64,000 nucleotides of DNA from Acidobacteriota bacterium (lineage in GTDB: Bacteria > Acidobacteriota > Blastocatellia > RBC074). The notes beneath the pieces are model-generated. The model was not told the DNA's origin. It did no database searches and worked only from the letters and a program-made list of their open reading frames with translations. The translations under genes and the position numbers were made by a program. Below, one piece after another: positions 35,634 to 44,882 of the stretch. The DNA lies in the NCBI GenBank assembly GCA_018269055.1, contig JAFDVI010000004.1, positions 248,001 through 312,000 on the forward strand. Reading direction: 5' to 3'. Every line of letters begins with the position of its first letter. Positions within the stretch are counted from its first letter, which is position 1.

Positions 35634-37662
35634 TTTTCGCTTTCAATGCCGCTCCCGCTTTGCCCGCCTGCGGTGTGGGCGAAGCTTGTGCCAAAGGCTC
35701 CGCAGGCAAGTTGCGTGTGCGGCGGTAGTAATCCTCATAAATCGGTTTTGCGCGCGGCGCAGAGTGTGTTCCGCCAAAACCCACGTTTTCCGTCAAGACG
35801 ACCATCGCCAGTTCAGGTTTGTCGCGCGGCGCAAAGCTGATCAACCAGGCATGGTCTTTGTTTTTCGATCCGACGCGATCAGTTGAAGCGACCTGGGCTG
35901 TACCGGTTTTGGCGCACACATCAAAGCCTTCGACTTTTGCAGCGCCAGCAGTTCCGTATTCAACAGCACCGTTCATCCCTTTGAGCACAATGTCGTGAAT
36001 TTCCTTGCTCATCGGCACGACGAATTTGTTTTTGTCGTCGTAAAACATTTCCGGCTGCTGATTGCCGAACCGATCCACGCCCGCCTTCGCGCGCAGCATC
36101 AAATGCGGCGTGTACATTTGCCCGCCAACCGCCAAACCACTGACATATCGCAGCAATTGAATCGGCGTTGAAGCGTTTTGTCCCTGTCCGAATGCGGACG
36201 AAGCCATATCGTAATCCGTCCACTCAGCTTCGCGCTGAAACTGGCGTACCTGAAATTCTTTTGCCGCCTTTTCGTTGGTGGGCGCTTCATCCAGCGCCTG
36301 CTGCGCTTTCTTGATTCTGCCCGCCCAGGAACGTTTCTTGGTTTCTCGTGTCGGCGCGATGCCTCTGTATTCACCCGGCAAATCAATTCCCGTGCGCTGG
36401 CCGAACCGGAACAGGTTCACCCATTTCTCAAACCGATCCACGCCCATCTTCAACCCCAGGCGGTAAAAATAACCGTCCGCGGATCTGGCGATCGCCGTGA
36501 TAATGTCGGGCGCGCCGTAATTGGAAATGGACTTCATCAGGTAATTGCCAATCTGAATGCTGCCATCCTGAACACGATTATTGGTCGGCGTGATCACGCC
36601 TTCATTGAGCGCGGCGACACTGGTCATCAGTTTCCAGGTGGAACCGGGTGGAAATTGGCCCTGGATCACACGGTTATAGAGTGGACGATCTTCGTCGGTT
36701 TGTAATTCCCTGATTTCCCCCCTGCCTTCAGGTGTTTTGGCGCGCTGAGAAAACAGGTTGGGATCAAACACCGGACGACTGACCATTGCCAGCACTTCGC
36801 CATTATTTGGATCGGAAACGACAATCGCTCCGCGCTTTGAAGGCATCGTTTCTGTCTGAACTTCCGCAACTTTTTGAATGTCCAGATCAAGCGTGGTGTA
36901 AAGATCGCGACCGGCAACCGGGTCTATTTTTTCCAACACCTTTTGTATGCGTCCGCGACTATCCACCAGCACACGAAGCTCGCCGTCTTTTCCCATCAAA
37001 ATTTCGTTGTGCGAGCGCTCAACTCCGCTTTTGCCAATGATGTCGCCAAGCTTGTAGCCATTTTCATAACTGAACGGCCCATCCTTATCTTTTAATTCAT
37101 CCGGACTGACTTCGCCGACGTATCCAAGCGCGTGAGCCGCCAGCACGCCAAACGGATAAAGTCGCTGCGGAGCTTCCTCCGCACGAATCATCGGATACTC
37201 ATATTGGTGCGCTCGAACCCACGCGACATCGGCAGCCGTGGCCTGTTCCTTCACCACAATGAATTCCCACTTCGCTTCATACTTGGCTGCTTCAAACCGG
37301 TTGGCCAACCATTTTTGTTCAATCCCCAGATTGTTTACCAGCAAGTCGGCAATTTGTGGAAAGTCCTGTGCTTTAATGTCCTTACGGCTTAGAACGATGT
37401 TGTATGAGGTTTGGCTGGTAACCAGAATGCGCTCTTTTCGGTCAAAGATGGTTCCGCGACGCGCCGGAATCGGAATAATCCGGGTGCGATTTTTGTCGGA
37501 GCGTTCCGCATAGACCTCGCTGTTCATCCCCTGCAAATACCACAACCGTCCCAGCAGCAGTACAATGAGAACAATCGCGAGATAACGAATTACTTCCAGG
37601 CGCACCCCAACTTGCCGTAAATCCTCGGCGGGATCGAACCCGGATTCTCTGACTGATTTCAT
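35602..37662 (-). CDS. mrdA: Penicillin-binding protein 2 (elongation-specific transpeptidase)
   Basis: 686 residues from the ATG at 37660-37662 (MKSVRESGFDPAEDLRQVG), with GAGAGGT 6-7 nt upstream; a longer frame adds seven residues. One N-terminal membrane helix (IRYLAIVLIVLLLGRLWYLQ) precedes the PBP dimerisation domain (RRGTIFDRKERILVTS). The transpeptidase domain has SxxK in PPGSTWKLM near residue 340, SAD in place of SxN (RSADGYFYRLG, as usual in PBP2) and KTG in CAKTGTAQV. The C-terminal tail SSRDSGAGIR is encoded by a repeat arm. It sits between mreD and rodA in the standard elongasome order. Confidence 0.96.
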   Translation of the reverse strand: MKSVRESGFDPAEDLRQVGVRLEVIRYLAIVLIVLLLGRLWYLQGMNSEVYAERSDKNRTRIIPIPARRGTIFDRKERILVTSQTSYNIVLSRKDIKAQDFPQIADLLVNNLGIEQKWLANRFEAAKYEAKWEFIVVKEQATAADVAWVRAHQYEYPMIRAEEAPQRLYPFGVLAAHALGYVGEVSPDELKDKDGPFSYENGYKLGDIIGKSGVERSHNEILMGKDGELRVLVDSRGRIQKVLEKIDPVAGRDLYTTLDLDIQKVAEVQTETMPSKRGAIVVSDPNNGEVLAMVSRPVFDPNLFSQRAKTPEGRGEIRELQTDEDRPLYNRVIQGQFPPGSTWKLMTSVAALNEGVITPTNNRVQDGSIQIGNYLMKSISNYGAPDIITAIARSADGYFYRLGLKMGVDRFEKWVNLFRFGQRTGIDLPGEYRGIAPTRETKKRSWAGRIKKAQQALDEAPTNEKAAKEFQVRQFQREAEWTDYDMASSAFGQGQNASTPIQLLRYVSGLAVGGQMYTPHLMLRAKAGVDRFGNQQPEMFYDDKNKFVVPMSKEIHDIVLKGMNGAVEYGTAGAAKVEGFDVCAKTGTAQVASTDRVGSKNKDHAWLISFAPRDKPELAMVVLTENVGFGGTHSAPRAKPIYEDYYRRTRNLPAEPLAQASPTPQAGKAGAALKAKSSRDSGAGIR

Positions 37663-37732
37663 TGCAGTTACCTCTCGATTCAATTCGAATTATCGAATAT
37701 CGAATCGGCTCGATTCAGGACGTAGCGAAAAT

Positions 37733-38329
37733 CTAACCTCTGAGCCAGGACTTTCCTCTGCGAGCTTCGCTGCGGCGCACACGCAAAGCTGAATTCTTAT
37801 TGAAGATACGGTCGAAGAACAGATAAAGCAGGGTGGCGGCAATCAGGTTGGTCACAAGTCCGAAGACAATGGCGGCAGCTAATCCTTTTCCGCCTGTCAG
37901 GACGGGGAGCTTGAACTTGAGCAGCTTATAAAAGGCATACCGGGTCAGCGTATTCACCAGACTGGCGCTGGCAACCGTTGCAAATCTGACCAGCAAATTG
38001 TCAGCGACAATGATCGAAACAATTCGATCTGCAACGTAAGCCGCGAGCACATAGGAAAACCCGCTGACACCAACGGCGGTCTCAACCCCGTTGGCCATTC
38101 CTCTGGAAAAAACATCATACAGGATACCGGCAGCCACTGCCGTCAATAGAGCCTGCACCGGATCACGTCCCAGACAAACATAAACAACGACGATCAAAAG
38201 CCAGTCTATGTATCCCAGCCACTGACCAATTGCCTCAGGAACCAAACCCACGACTGTGGTCTGTGCAAAAACGGCGACCAGCAAGCAGGCTGCTATTTTG
38301 AATGACGTACCGCGAGATGCTTTCTCCAA
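37733..38329 (-). CDS. mreD: Rod-shape-determining protein MreD
   Basis: 198 residues, five or six membrane helices (IAACLLVAVFAQTTVVGLVP, WLLIVVVYVCLGRDPVQAL, LTAVAAGILYDVFSRG and so on). The polar DVFSRGMANG turn after helix 3 is the MreD hallmark. The start is a TTG directly after an in-frame TAG, so no longer form is possible. It lies between mreC and mrdA in the elongasome operon. MreD is poorly conserved, so position is the main support. The basic tail RVRRSEARRGKSWLRG is cytoplasmic. Confidence 0.9.
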   Translation of the reverse strand: MEKASRGTSFKIAACLLVAVFAQTTVVGLVPEAIGQWLGYIDWLLIVVVYVCLGRDPVQALLTAVAAGILYDVFSRGMANGVETAVGVSGFSYVLAAYVADRIVSIIVADNLLVRFATVASASLVNTLTRYAFYKLLKFKLPVLTGGKGLAAAIVFGLVTNLIAATLLYLFFDRIFNKNSALRVRRSEARRGKSWLRG

Positions 38330-38432
38330 CTATGCTTTACCGTAAATTCAAAACTTGTTTTTTTGCTTCGAACAACAACGATTGCGACTTCCAACGTCGC
38401 GCTTTCGCCGCATTCGATCACGACCAATGTTC

Positions 38433-39341
38433 TTATTTCTTCCGTTCGGTCGCTTTGTCTTGTTCTTCTTTTTTCTTTAGCTCATCTACAGGGCCACGAA
38501 TTTCCGAAGGAGGAACTTGCAGCACTTTCACCAACTCCAGTTTTCCCAATTTGGCTGCCGGCTCTATTTCAACCAGCACAGGCGCTGCCAAAGTTCCATT
38601 GCCTCTGACCTGGCCAATCAACAATCCTGCCGGATATATTCCATCCTGACCGGACGTTACAACTTCCTCTCCCGGCTCCAGTTTATCCGGCGGAACAAGA
38701 AATCGCATGTCGCAAAGCGCTTTGCTTTTCCCTTCCAGGATTCCCAACCAGCGAGAATTGGCCGTCTGACCAATCACCGCCGCGCCTGCGCCGTGCCGTT
38801 CATCCGAAATCAACAACACTTGAGAGGAAATTGGTCCGGCCAAAATCACTCGCCCGACCAAACCGTCTCCAGTGACAACTGGCTGGTCTTTTTCAATACC
38901 GGCCAACGTGCCGCGATCAATGGTGAGGGTATTGAACCACTGATTCGCGTCATGCCCAATGACCCTGGCAGTCACTCCCGGATAAGTCGCCGCAGATTTT
39001 TTCAAAGCCTCCATCTGCGCGGAGATGTTCGCTTTACTCTGCAAATCGGCCAACTGGGTTTTCAGTCGCCCAACTTCATCCTGCAACAACTGGTTATCCC
39101 TGCGCGCGCCGCGCAGGTCAATGTACCCCTTCCAAATGCCTGTCACGCCACCCGTCAGCCGCGTAGCCACCCATTGAAAAGGCGTCATTCCGCTGATTGC
39201 GACAAGCTGGAAATAACTGATGTTCGGCTGACCAGGAACCCGGTTGAGCAAAATCACGAACAAATGCACGAGCAGCAATAAACCGAGCAGCCAAGTTGGG
39301 TTCTTTTTGGCTTTATCTTTCGCTTTGTCTGTTAGCGACAT
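38433..39341 (-). CDS. mreC: Rod-shape-determining protein MreC
   Basis: 302 residues: one membrane helix (TWLLGLLLLVHLFVILLNRVP, near residues 16-36), a periplasmic coiled coil (DNQLLQDEVGRLKTQLADLQSKANISAQMEALKK) and the MreC beta domain (VTARVIGHDANQWFNTLTIDRG, VVTGDGLVGRVILAG, VLLISDERHGAGAAVIGQT, VTSGQDGIYPAGLLIGQV). It scaffolds PBP2 and RodA beneath the wall. The lysine/glutamate-rich C-terminus (DELKKKEEQDKATERKK) is unordered. It is separated from mreB by 71 nt. Confidence 0.95.
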   Translation of the reverse strand: MSLTDKAKDKAKKNPTWLLGLLLLVHLFVILLNRVPGQPNISYFQLVAISGMTPFQWVATRLTGGVTGIWKGYIDLRGARRDNQLLQDEVGRLKTQLADLQSKANISAQMEALKKSAATYPGVTARVIGHDANQWFNTLTIDRGTLAGIEKDQPVVTGDGLVGRVILAGPISSQVLLISDERHGAGAAVIGQTANSRWLGILEGKSKALCDMRFLVPPDKLEPGEEVVTSGQDGIYPAGLLIGQVRGNGTLAAPVLVEIEPAAKLGKLELVKVLQVPPSEIRGPVDELKKKEEQDKATERKK

Positions 39342-39412
39342 GAATTTTTTTAGTAGCCGGTCGTCGGTGACTGATTGACCAATGGAACAACGTCGTCACT
39401 TGCTTCCAATCA

Positions 39413-40456
39413 TTACGATGGCAAGGTGGCGCCATCCCAACGCACACGCCGCAACAAGTCGAAATCCGACAACATGGCGCCTGCCCCGAGCACAACCGAC
39501 GACAATGGGTCTTCCGCCAGTGAAACCGGGAGCCCCGTGTCTTTCATTAATCGAACATCCAGCTTTTTCAGCAACGCGCCTCCACCGGTCAACACAATAC
39601 CGCGATCCACGATGTCGGCAGACAATTCCGGCGGCGTTCGTTCCAGGGCGACACGCACAGCGTTAATGATCGTCATCACGGAATCAGACAAGGCTTCACG
39701 GATCTCTTCATCCGTGACAACGATTGTTTTCGGAATGCCTTCGATCAGATTTCGACCTTTAATTTCCATTTCCTTCGGTTCGTCCAATGTGTCTGCCGAA
39801 CCGATTTCGATCTTCACCTGCTCCGCGGTGCGCTCACCGATCAGCATGTTGTACTTGCGCTTGATGTATTGAATGATGGATTCATCCATCTCGTTTCCGG
39901 CGACGCGCACGCTCTTGGAATAGACAATACCGGACAAGGAAATGACGGCAATATCGGAGGTTCCGCCTCCAATATCCACGATCATGTTTCCGTGGGGTTC
40001 GGTAATCGGCAACCCCGCGCCGATGGCCGCAGCCATCGCCTCTTCAACCAGATAAACTTCAGCGGCTTTGGCGCGATAGGCGCTGTCTTCCACAGCGCGC
40101 CGCTCGACCTGCGTAATTTCCGACGGGATGCCGATGACGATGCGCGGGCTAACCCAGGTTTTTCCGCCGTGAGCCTGCTGAATAAAGTATTGCAGCATTT
40201 TTTCAGTCACTTCAAAGTCAGCGATGACACCATCTTTCATCGGACGAATCGCCACGATGTTTCCAGGAGTACGCCCCAGCATCTCTTTGGCTTTATTACC
40301 GACGGCTTCGACTTTATGGGTGACCTTGTTGATCGCGACGATGGATGGCTCAGAAACAACAATGCCCCGGCCACGAGCAAAAACCAGAGTGTTTGCAGTG
40401 CCGAGGTCAATAGCCAAGTCGCTGGAAAAAAGACTAAAAATCGAACGTAAATTCAT
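39413..40456 (-). CDS. mreB: Rod-shape-determining actin homologue MreB
   Basis: 347 residues, full length. Actin-fold nucleotide motifs are IDLGTANTLVFARGRGIVVSEPS near residue 16, GNIVAIRPMKDGVIADFEVTEKML near residue 64, the phosphate-2 loop MIVDIGGGTSDIAVISL near residue 158 and the adenosine loop GIVLTGGGALLKKLDVRL near residue 285. It directs wall synthesis along the cell cylinder, implying rod-shaped cells. It is the first gene of the mreBCD-mrdA-rodA-rng run. Confidence 0.97.
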   Translation of the reverse strand: MNLRSIFSLFSSDLAIDLGTANTLVFARGRGIVVSEPSIVAINKVTHKVEAVGNKAKEMLGRTPGNIVAIRPMKDGVIADFEVTEKMLQYFIQQAHGGKTWVSPRIVIGIPSEITQVERRAVEDSAYRAKAAEVYLVEEAMAAAIGAGLPITEPHGNMIVDIGGGTSDIAVISLSGIVYSKSVRVAGNEMDESIIQYIKRKYNMLIGERTAEQVKIEIGSADTLDEPKEMEIKGRNLIEGIPKTIVVTDEEIREALSDSVMTIINAVRVALERTPPELSADIVDRGIVLTGGGALLKKLDVRLMKDTGLPVSLAEDPLSSVVLGAGAMLSDFDLLRRVRWDGATLPS

Positions 40457-40803
40457 TTAGTGTGAAATGACAACCTTTCCGAAATTCGGCTTCAGTCGCA
40501 ATTGCAAACTGCTCGGAACTTATTTTGTTGAGTTGTTTGCCTTTTGCGGCGTTCAGCATATAGCAAAAGGGCATATAAATGAAGCAGTAAGACGAAATTC
40601 GTGCGAAAAGTCTCGCTGGATGTCGCTGCCGCCTTAGCCCGCAGTAGTTTGAGTTGGGTTGAGGGAAGGTTAACAATGCCGCTGCTTCGCATTGACTTAC
40701 AGGTGGCGCACTGAGTCGGTAAAACGCTGGCGGCATGAAATAACTGGATCAGGCCGACTGTAAGTCGGCCTGATCCAGTTCGCATAACAGAACTCCGAAA
40801 AAC
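40457..40803. other. Gene-free region upstream of mreB
   Basis: 347 bases with no convincing gene. It must hold the mre promoter on the minus strand and the terminator/palindrome of the Flp pilin gene (40742-40780). No operator is recognised. Confidence 0.5.
40742..40780 (-). terminator. 18-bp perfect hairpin after the Flp pilin gene
   Basis: AACTGGATCAGGCCGACT pairs exactly with AGTCGGCCTGATCCAGTT around GTA. It lies 24 nt beyond the pilin stop on the minus strand. No long T-run follows; the inner part (AGGCCGACT-GTA-AGTCGGCCT) resembles the nested palindromes elsewhere, so it may be one of those elements acting as a terminator. Confidence 0.6.
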
Positions 40804-40992
40804 TTATGAAATGCTGTTGTTGGCGGTTTCCAGCTTGGTGTTGATCTTGCTGAAAATCTGGCTGATGCTGGTTCCCATGGTGGTCAGCACGAAAACGGCG
40901 GCGGCGCCGATTAAAACCAACAGCAATGAGTACTCAACGATATCCTGTCCCTGTTCGTCCTTCACAAAAGAGTTCACAAAATTTCTGATCAT
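40804..40992 (-). CDS. Flp/Fap-type pilin
   Basis: 62 residues from the ATG at 40990-40992, with a perfect AGGAGGT 7 nt upstream. The sequence MIRNFVNSFVKDEQGQDIVEYSLLLVLIGAAAVFVL has the Flp signature: a short basic leader, G-Q-D-x-V-E-Y-S-L-L around the cleavage site and a hydrophobic helix. Mature Flp subunits build tight-adherence pili. No tad secretion genes are nearby; the prepilin peptidase at 51070-52272 could process it. It stands alone in its own transcript. Confidence 0.92.
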   Translation of the reverse strand: MIRNFVNSFVKDEQGQDIVEYSLLLVLIGAAAVFVLTTMGTSISQIFSKINTKLETANNSIS

Positions 40993-41432
40993 CGTATTAC
41001 CTCCTAAAATAATGCCAAACGGCATAGGTTAATCTGACTGTCGAACGACGCTCATAATTCAATTGATTGAATTTGGTGAGGTCGTGGAAAAAGGCGGCGC
41101 TATGACGCACAAAATACAAACTACGCTGCTTCAGTGTATTGATTTTTGAATTTATTGGGGGGAAAGAATCCGGCAGCCGTCAGTCCCCCTGAGGGAGAAG
41201 ATGCTCACGCATTAGAGAACATCTTCCAAAAGTACTGGGGCAAGAAAAGTTGAAATTGATCTGAGAGGCGATCACTGATCAATTCGGAGGTTTAATAGCA
41301 CAGCCTTAAAAATCAATGCAAGTCGAATTTTTCTGCGCCAAACCTGTTCGTTGCACTTTTCACCCTTCCGGCAATTCAACAGTCTGTGTTGTAATCCACG
41401 CGAAATCACTGATCACCTACGGAGAAATGCCC
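40993..41432. other. Gene-free region between Flp pilin and DUF1549 protein
   Basis: 440 bases holding divergent leaders. Apart from the ribosome sites of the two flanking genes I see no gene, repeat or operator. A frame continuous with the downstream gene reaches 41316 but lacks a signal-like or conserved sequence. Confidence 0.5.
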
Positions 41433-44400
41433 ATGTTTCGGGTCGAACGCTGCATAAAACTATCGGCTGTTGGTGTTTTTGCGCTGAGCCTTAGCTCGTG
41501 GTTTGTTTGCACTTCGGCGGCGTTTACGCCGTTTCCTCAAACCGATAACGCGCGTGAAGAATTCTTTGAAACCCGCATCCGGCCTTTATTGACAGCGGCT
41601 TGTTATGATTGCCACACGGCGTCAGAGGCCGGTGGACTAAGAGTGGATTCGCGCGAAGGATTATTGAAGGGCGGGAATTCCGGTCCTGCCATTGTTCCCA
41701 ATCAGCCTGAATCCAGTTTGCTGATGCAAGCTGTCTCGCATTCTCACAGCCGCTTGAAAATGCCGAAAGGCAAACCGAAGCTAAAAGACGAAGATATTTC
41801 CAGCTTGCGCCAATGGATCAAGGACGGCGCGTACTGGCCTGCAACGAAAGCCCAAACTTCACCGAGTGGATACAAAATCTCCCCGCAGCAAAAAAGTCAT
41901 TGGGCGTATCAACCGATTCGCAAAACCGTGCCGCATCAAGCTGCCGACTCCAACTGGCCACGAAATGAGATTGACCATTTCGTGCTGACCAGACTGGAAA
42001 GCGATGGCTTGCACCCAAACCCCGCAGCCGACAAACGTTCGCTGATTCGCAGGGCGACTTTTGATTTGACCGGGTTGCCCCCCACACCGGAAGAAATCCA
42101 AGCGTTTCTCGTTGATAAATCGCCTGAAGCTTTTGTAAAAGTCGTCGAGCGGCTTTTGGCTTCGCCTCGATACGGTGAACGTTGGGCGCGGCACTGGCTG
42201 GATGTGGCTCGATATTCCGACACGCAAGGCGTCAATGACACAACGATTTTGCTTTACCCTTTCGCGTATACCTATCGCGATTGGGTCATTCGCGCTTTCA
42301 ATGAAGACCTGCCTTACGATCAATTCCTGTTGCAGCAAATCGCCGCTGACCGGTTGCCGAACAATGATTCGCATAATTTGGCTGCGCTGGGATTTTTGAC
42401 CGTCGGGCGCGGGGGCTTCGCCACAACAACCGAAGAGCGAATTGACGACAAAGTAGATGTGGCGATCCGCGGCACGATGGCGCTGACCGTAAGTTGCGCT
42501 CGATGCCACAATCACAAATTCGATCCGATTCCAACCGCGGATTACTATTCCCTGTTCAGCGTTTTCGCCAATACGCACGAACCGGAAGAGTTGCCGCTGC
42601 TGGATGCAACTTCTGCTAACGATCCCAAAGAAGCCGAGTTGCGAAATGACATCGCCAAAGTCAATGATGAAATCGAAAAGTATCGCGTCAAACGGTACCC
42701 TGAACTGAAAGCCGAATATCGCCAGGCTGATCAAATCACAAAATATCTGACAGCCGTTTCTCAGGCGCGCGAATTGAAAAAGGAAGTTGAGGTTCGCGCC
42801 TTGACGGTCGAAAAAGATTACAACTTTGCGATGCTGCGGCGCTGGCAGAATTATCTCCCAAAAGCCGCAGACAATCGCGACTCTGTGTTTGTAATTTGGA
42901 ATGCGCTGGTGGCAATTCCGGAAAAAGAGTTCGCCGCCAAAGCTTCACCGACGATTGCCAATTGCGCCAGCCAAAAGGTCAATCCGCTGGTTATGCAGGA
43001 ATTCGCCAAAACTCCGGCTTCGATTGAAGAAACAGCGGCAATTTACGGAAAGCTATTTGCCCAATTCGACAAAACCGAACCGCTGGGCAATGCCGACGAA
43101 GAAGCGCTGCGGCAGGTGTTGTATGGCCAAGATTCGCCCATCAACGTGCCATTCAGAGAATACAATGACATTCGGCTTGTCAAAGACAGTCAGTACGAAC
43201 GAGATCAAAAACAGAAGATCGAACGAATGATCACCGCGCGCGCGTTTGACGGCGCGGCTCCGCGAGCGATGGCAGTTGAAGATGCTGAGCAGCTTAAACC
43301 GGCGCATATTTACGTTCGCGGCAATCCGAACAATAAAGGCGATGAAATTCCCAGACGGTTTTTGCAGGTTTTGGCCGGAAATAACCGCCAACCATTCACA
43401 GACGGCAGCGGACGATTGGAACTGGCTCGCGCGATTGTTGACCGTAACAATCCGCTGACGGCGCGTGTGATCGTCAACCGCGTCTGGCAATGGCATTTCG
43501 GCCAGGGTTTGGTTCGCACGCCCAGCGATTTCGGTTCTCGCGGCGAAGCGCCAACGCATCCGGAACTGTTGGATTACCTGGCCGCGTGGTTTATAGAAAA
43601 CGGCTGGTCGCTGAAAAAACTGCACGCCCTGATTTTGACTTCGGCAACCTACCAACAATCCAGTGCAGACGATTCGGCGGCGCGACAGCGTGATCCGGAA
43701 AACCGTTTGCTTTGGCGAATGAACCGTCAGCGGCTGGATTTTGAATCTTTGCGCGATGCGCTGCTTTCCGCCAGCGGACAACTTGATGCGATGATGGGCG
43801 GCGTAGCGGATGAAATTACTTGCTGGCCCTTTTCGCGGCGGCGAACGATCTATGGCTACGTCAACCGTGCTAAGCTCGCGGCGGAATTTCTGACCTTCGA
43901 TTTTGCCAACCCCGATGCGCACGTCGCGCAACGTTATCAAACGACCATTCCACAGCAATCGCTGTATTTGATGAACAATCCGTTTGTCGTCGAACAGGCG
44001 CGCGCCATACTGCATCGTTCGAACATTCCTGCGTCGAAAACTCCGCGCCAGCGAATCGCCATACTGTATCAACTGCTCTATGGTCGCGAAGCCAGTACCG
44101 AAGAACTGGCTTGGGGACTGGCCTTCATTCAACAACACGCTTCTTCGTCGGACAAATCCACAATCCGAACTCCGCAATCCGCAATCTGGCGATACGGCCA
44201 GGGCGAATATGACGAAAAGGAAAAAAGGATTAAGAACTTCGCCGAACATAAATTCTTCGCCGCCGGTTCCTGGCGATTGAATGCCAACGAGCTTGACCCG
44301 CGTCGCCAAACCGCGTTCATCAACCGCGAAGGCGGCGTGCCCAGCGGCAAAGCGAATTCCGCCGTTCGCCGCTGGACAGCCAGCTTTGACGGCAAAGTAA

Positions 44401-44762
44401 CGATCAACGGCAAGCTGATTCACGATCTGGAACAATCCTGCGTAACCTGCGACGGCGTCGAAGCCGTTATTGTTTCCAGCCGTTCCGGAGTTGCTGGCAA
44501 CTGGTCGGCATATTTGTCGCAGGCTGACACTGCCGCGACAGTCGAAGTCAAAACCGGCGACACCATTGATTTCATCGTGCTGAACAAAAAGAACACCAGT
44601 GGCGACGACTTCAAGTGGCATGTGACGATTCGCCGTGAAGGCCGCGCGGAAGAATGGGACTCCGTTCGGGATTTTTATTCGCCGCTGGCACAACCGATGA
44701 ACGTTTGGGAACGCTACGTTCAGGCGTTGATTGCCGCCGTGGAATTTTCGATGATTGATTGA
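41433..44762 (+). CDS. Secreted DUF1549/DUF1553 protein with cytochrome-c-like N-terminus (PSCyt1-PSCyt2-PSD1)
   Basis: About 1109 residues. GGAGAA is 6 nt before the ATG at 41433 (MFRVERCIKLSAVGVFALSL). An N-terminal PSCyt1 haem site CYDCH (57-61) is followed by LRVDSREGLLKGG; PSCyt2/DUF1549 covers roughly 180-400 (NEIDHFVLTRLESDGL, RRATFDLTGLPPTPEEI, RYGERWARHWLDVARYSDTQG) and contains a second CARCH in SCARCHNHKFDPIPTADYYSLFSVFANT. PSD1/DUF1553 follows (RLELARAIVDRNNPLTARVIVNRVWQWHFG). A C-terminal beta region with VTCDGVEAVIVSSRSG is extra. Such proteins pair with DUF1501 proteins, abundant in Planctomycetes and Acidobacteria, and are suspected to act in polysaccharide breakdown; their chemistry is unproven. 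Confidence 0.92.
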   Translation: MFRVERCIKLSAVGVFALSLSSWFVCTSAAFTPFPQTDNAREEFFETRIRPLLTAACYDCHTASEAGGLRVDSREGLLKGGNSGPAIVPNQPESSLLMQAVSHSHSRLKMPKGKPKLKDEDISSLRQWIKDGAYWPATKAQTSPSGYKISPQQKSHWAYQPIRKTVPHQAADSNWPRNEIDHFVLTRLESDGLHPNPAADKRSLIRRATFDLTGLPPTPEEIQAFLVDKSPEAFVKVVERLLASPRYGERWARHWLDVARYSDTQGVNDTTILLYPFAYTYRDWVIRAFNEDLPYDQFLLQQIAADRLPNNDSHNLAALGFLTVGRGGFATTTEERIDDKVDVAIRGTMALTVSCARCHNHKFDPIPTADYYSLFSVFANTHEPEELPLLDATSANDPKEAELRNDIAKVNDEIEKYRVKRYPELKAEYRQADQITKYLTAVSQARELKKEVEVRALTVEKDYNFAMLRRWQNYLPKAADNRDSVFVIWNALVAIPEKEFAAKASPTIANCASQKVNPLVMQEFAKTPASIEETAAIYGKLFAQFDKTEPLGNADEEALRQVLYGQDSPINVPFREYNDIRLVKDSQYERDQKQKIERMITARAFDGAAPRAMAVEDAEQLKPAHIYVRGNPNNKGDEIPRRFLQVLAGNNRQPFTDGSGRLELARAIVDRNNPLTARVIVNRVWQWHFGQGLVRTPSDFGSRGEAPTHPELLDYLAAWFIENGWSLKKLHALILTSATYQQSSADDSAARQRDPENRLLWRMNRQRLDFESLRDALLSASGQLDAMMGGVADEITCWPFSRRRTIYGYVNRAKLAAEFLTFDFANPDAHVAQRYQTTIPQQSLYLMNNPFVVEQARAILHRSNIPASKTPRQRIAILYQLLYGREASTEELAWGLAFIQQHASSSDKSTIRTPQSAIWRYGQGEYDEKEKRIKNFAEHKFFAAGSWRLNANELDPRRQTAFINREGGVPSGKANSAVRRWTASFDGKVTINGKLIHDLEQSCVTCDGVEAVIVSSRSGVAGNWSAYLSQADTAATVEVKTGDTIDFIVLNKKNTSGDDFKWHVTIRREGRAEEWDSVRDFYSPLAQPMNVWERYVQALIAAVEFSMID

Positions 44763-44882
44763 CCCGGGTTCGCATCGCTTCCAGCGTGCAGGTTTGGCAA
44801 GAAGCCCATTGAAAAAAATGGGCAAGCTGCCAAATCACGCAGGCCGGAGGCACTGCGTACCCAACAGGAGGAAAACACTTTG

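Noticed and set aside
43053-44825. 590-residue open frame on the minus strand opposite the DUF1549/DUF1553 protein
   Set aside because: No recognisable domain or start signal; the plus-strand frame carries CxxCH and PSD motifs throughout this interval.
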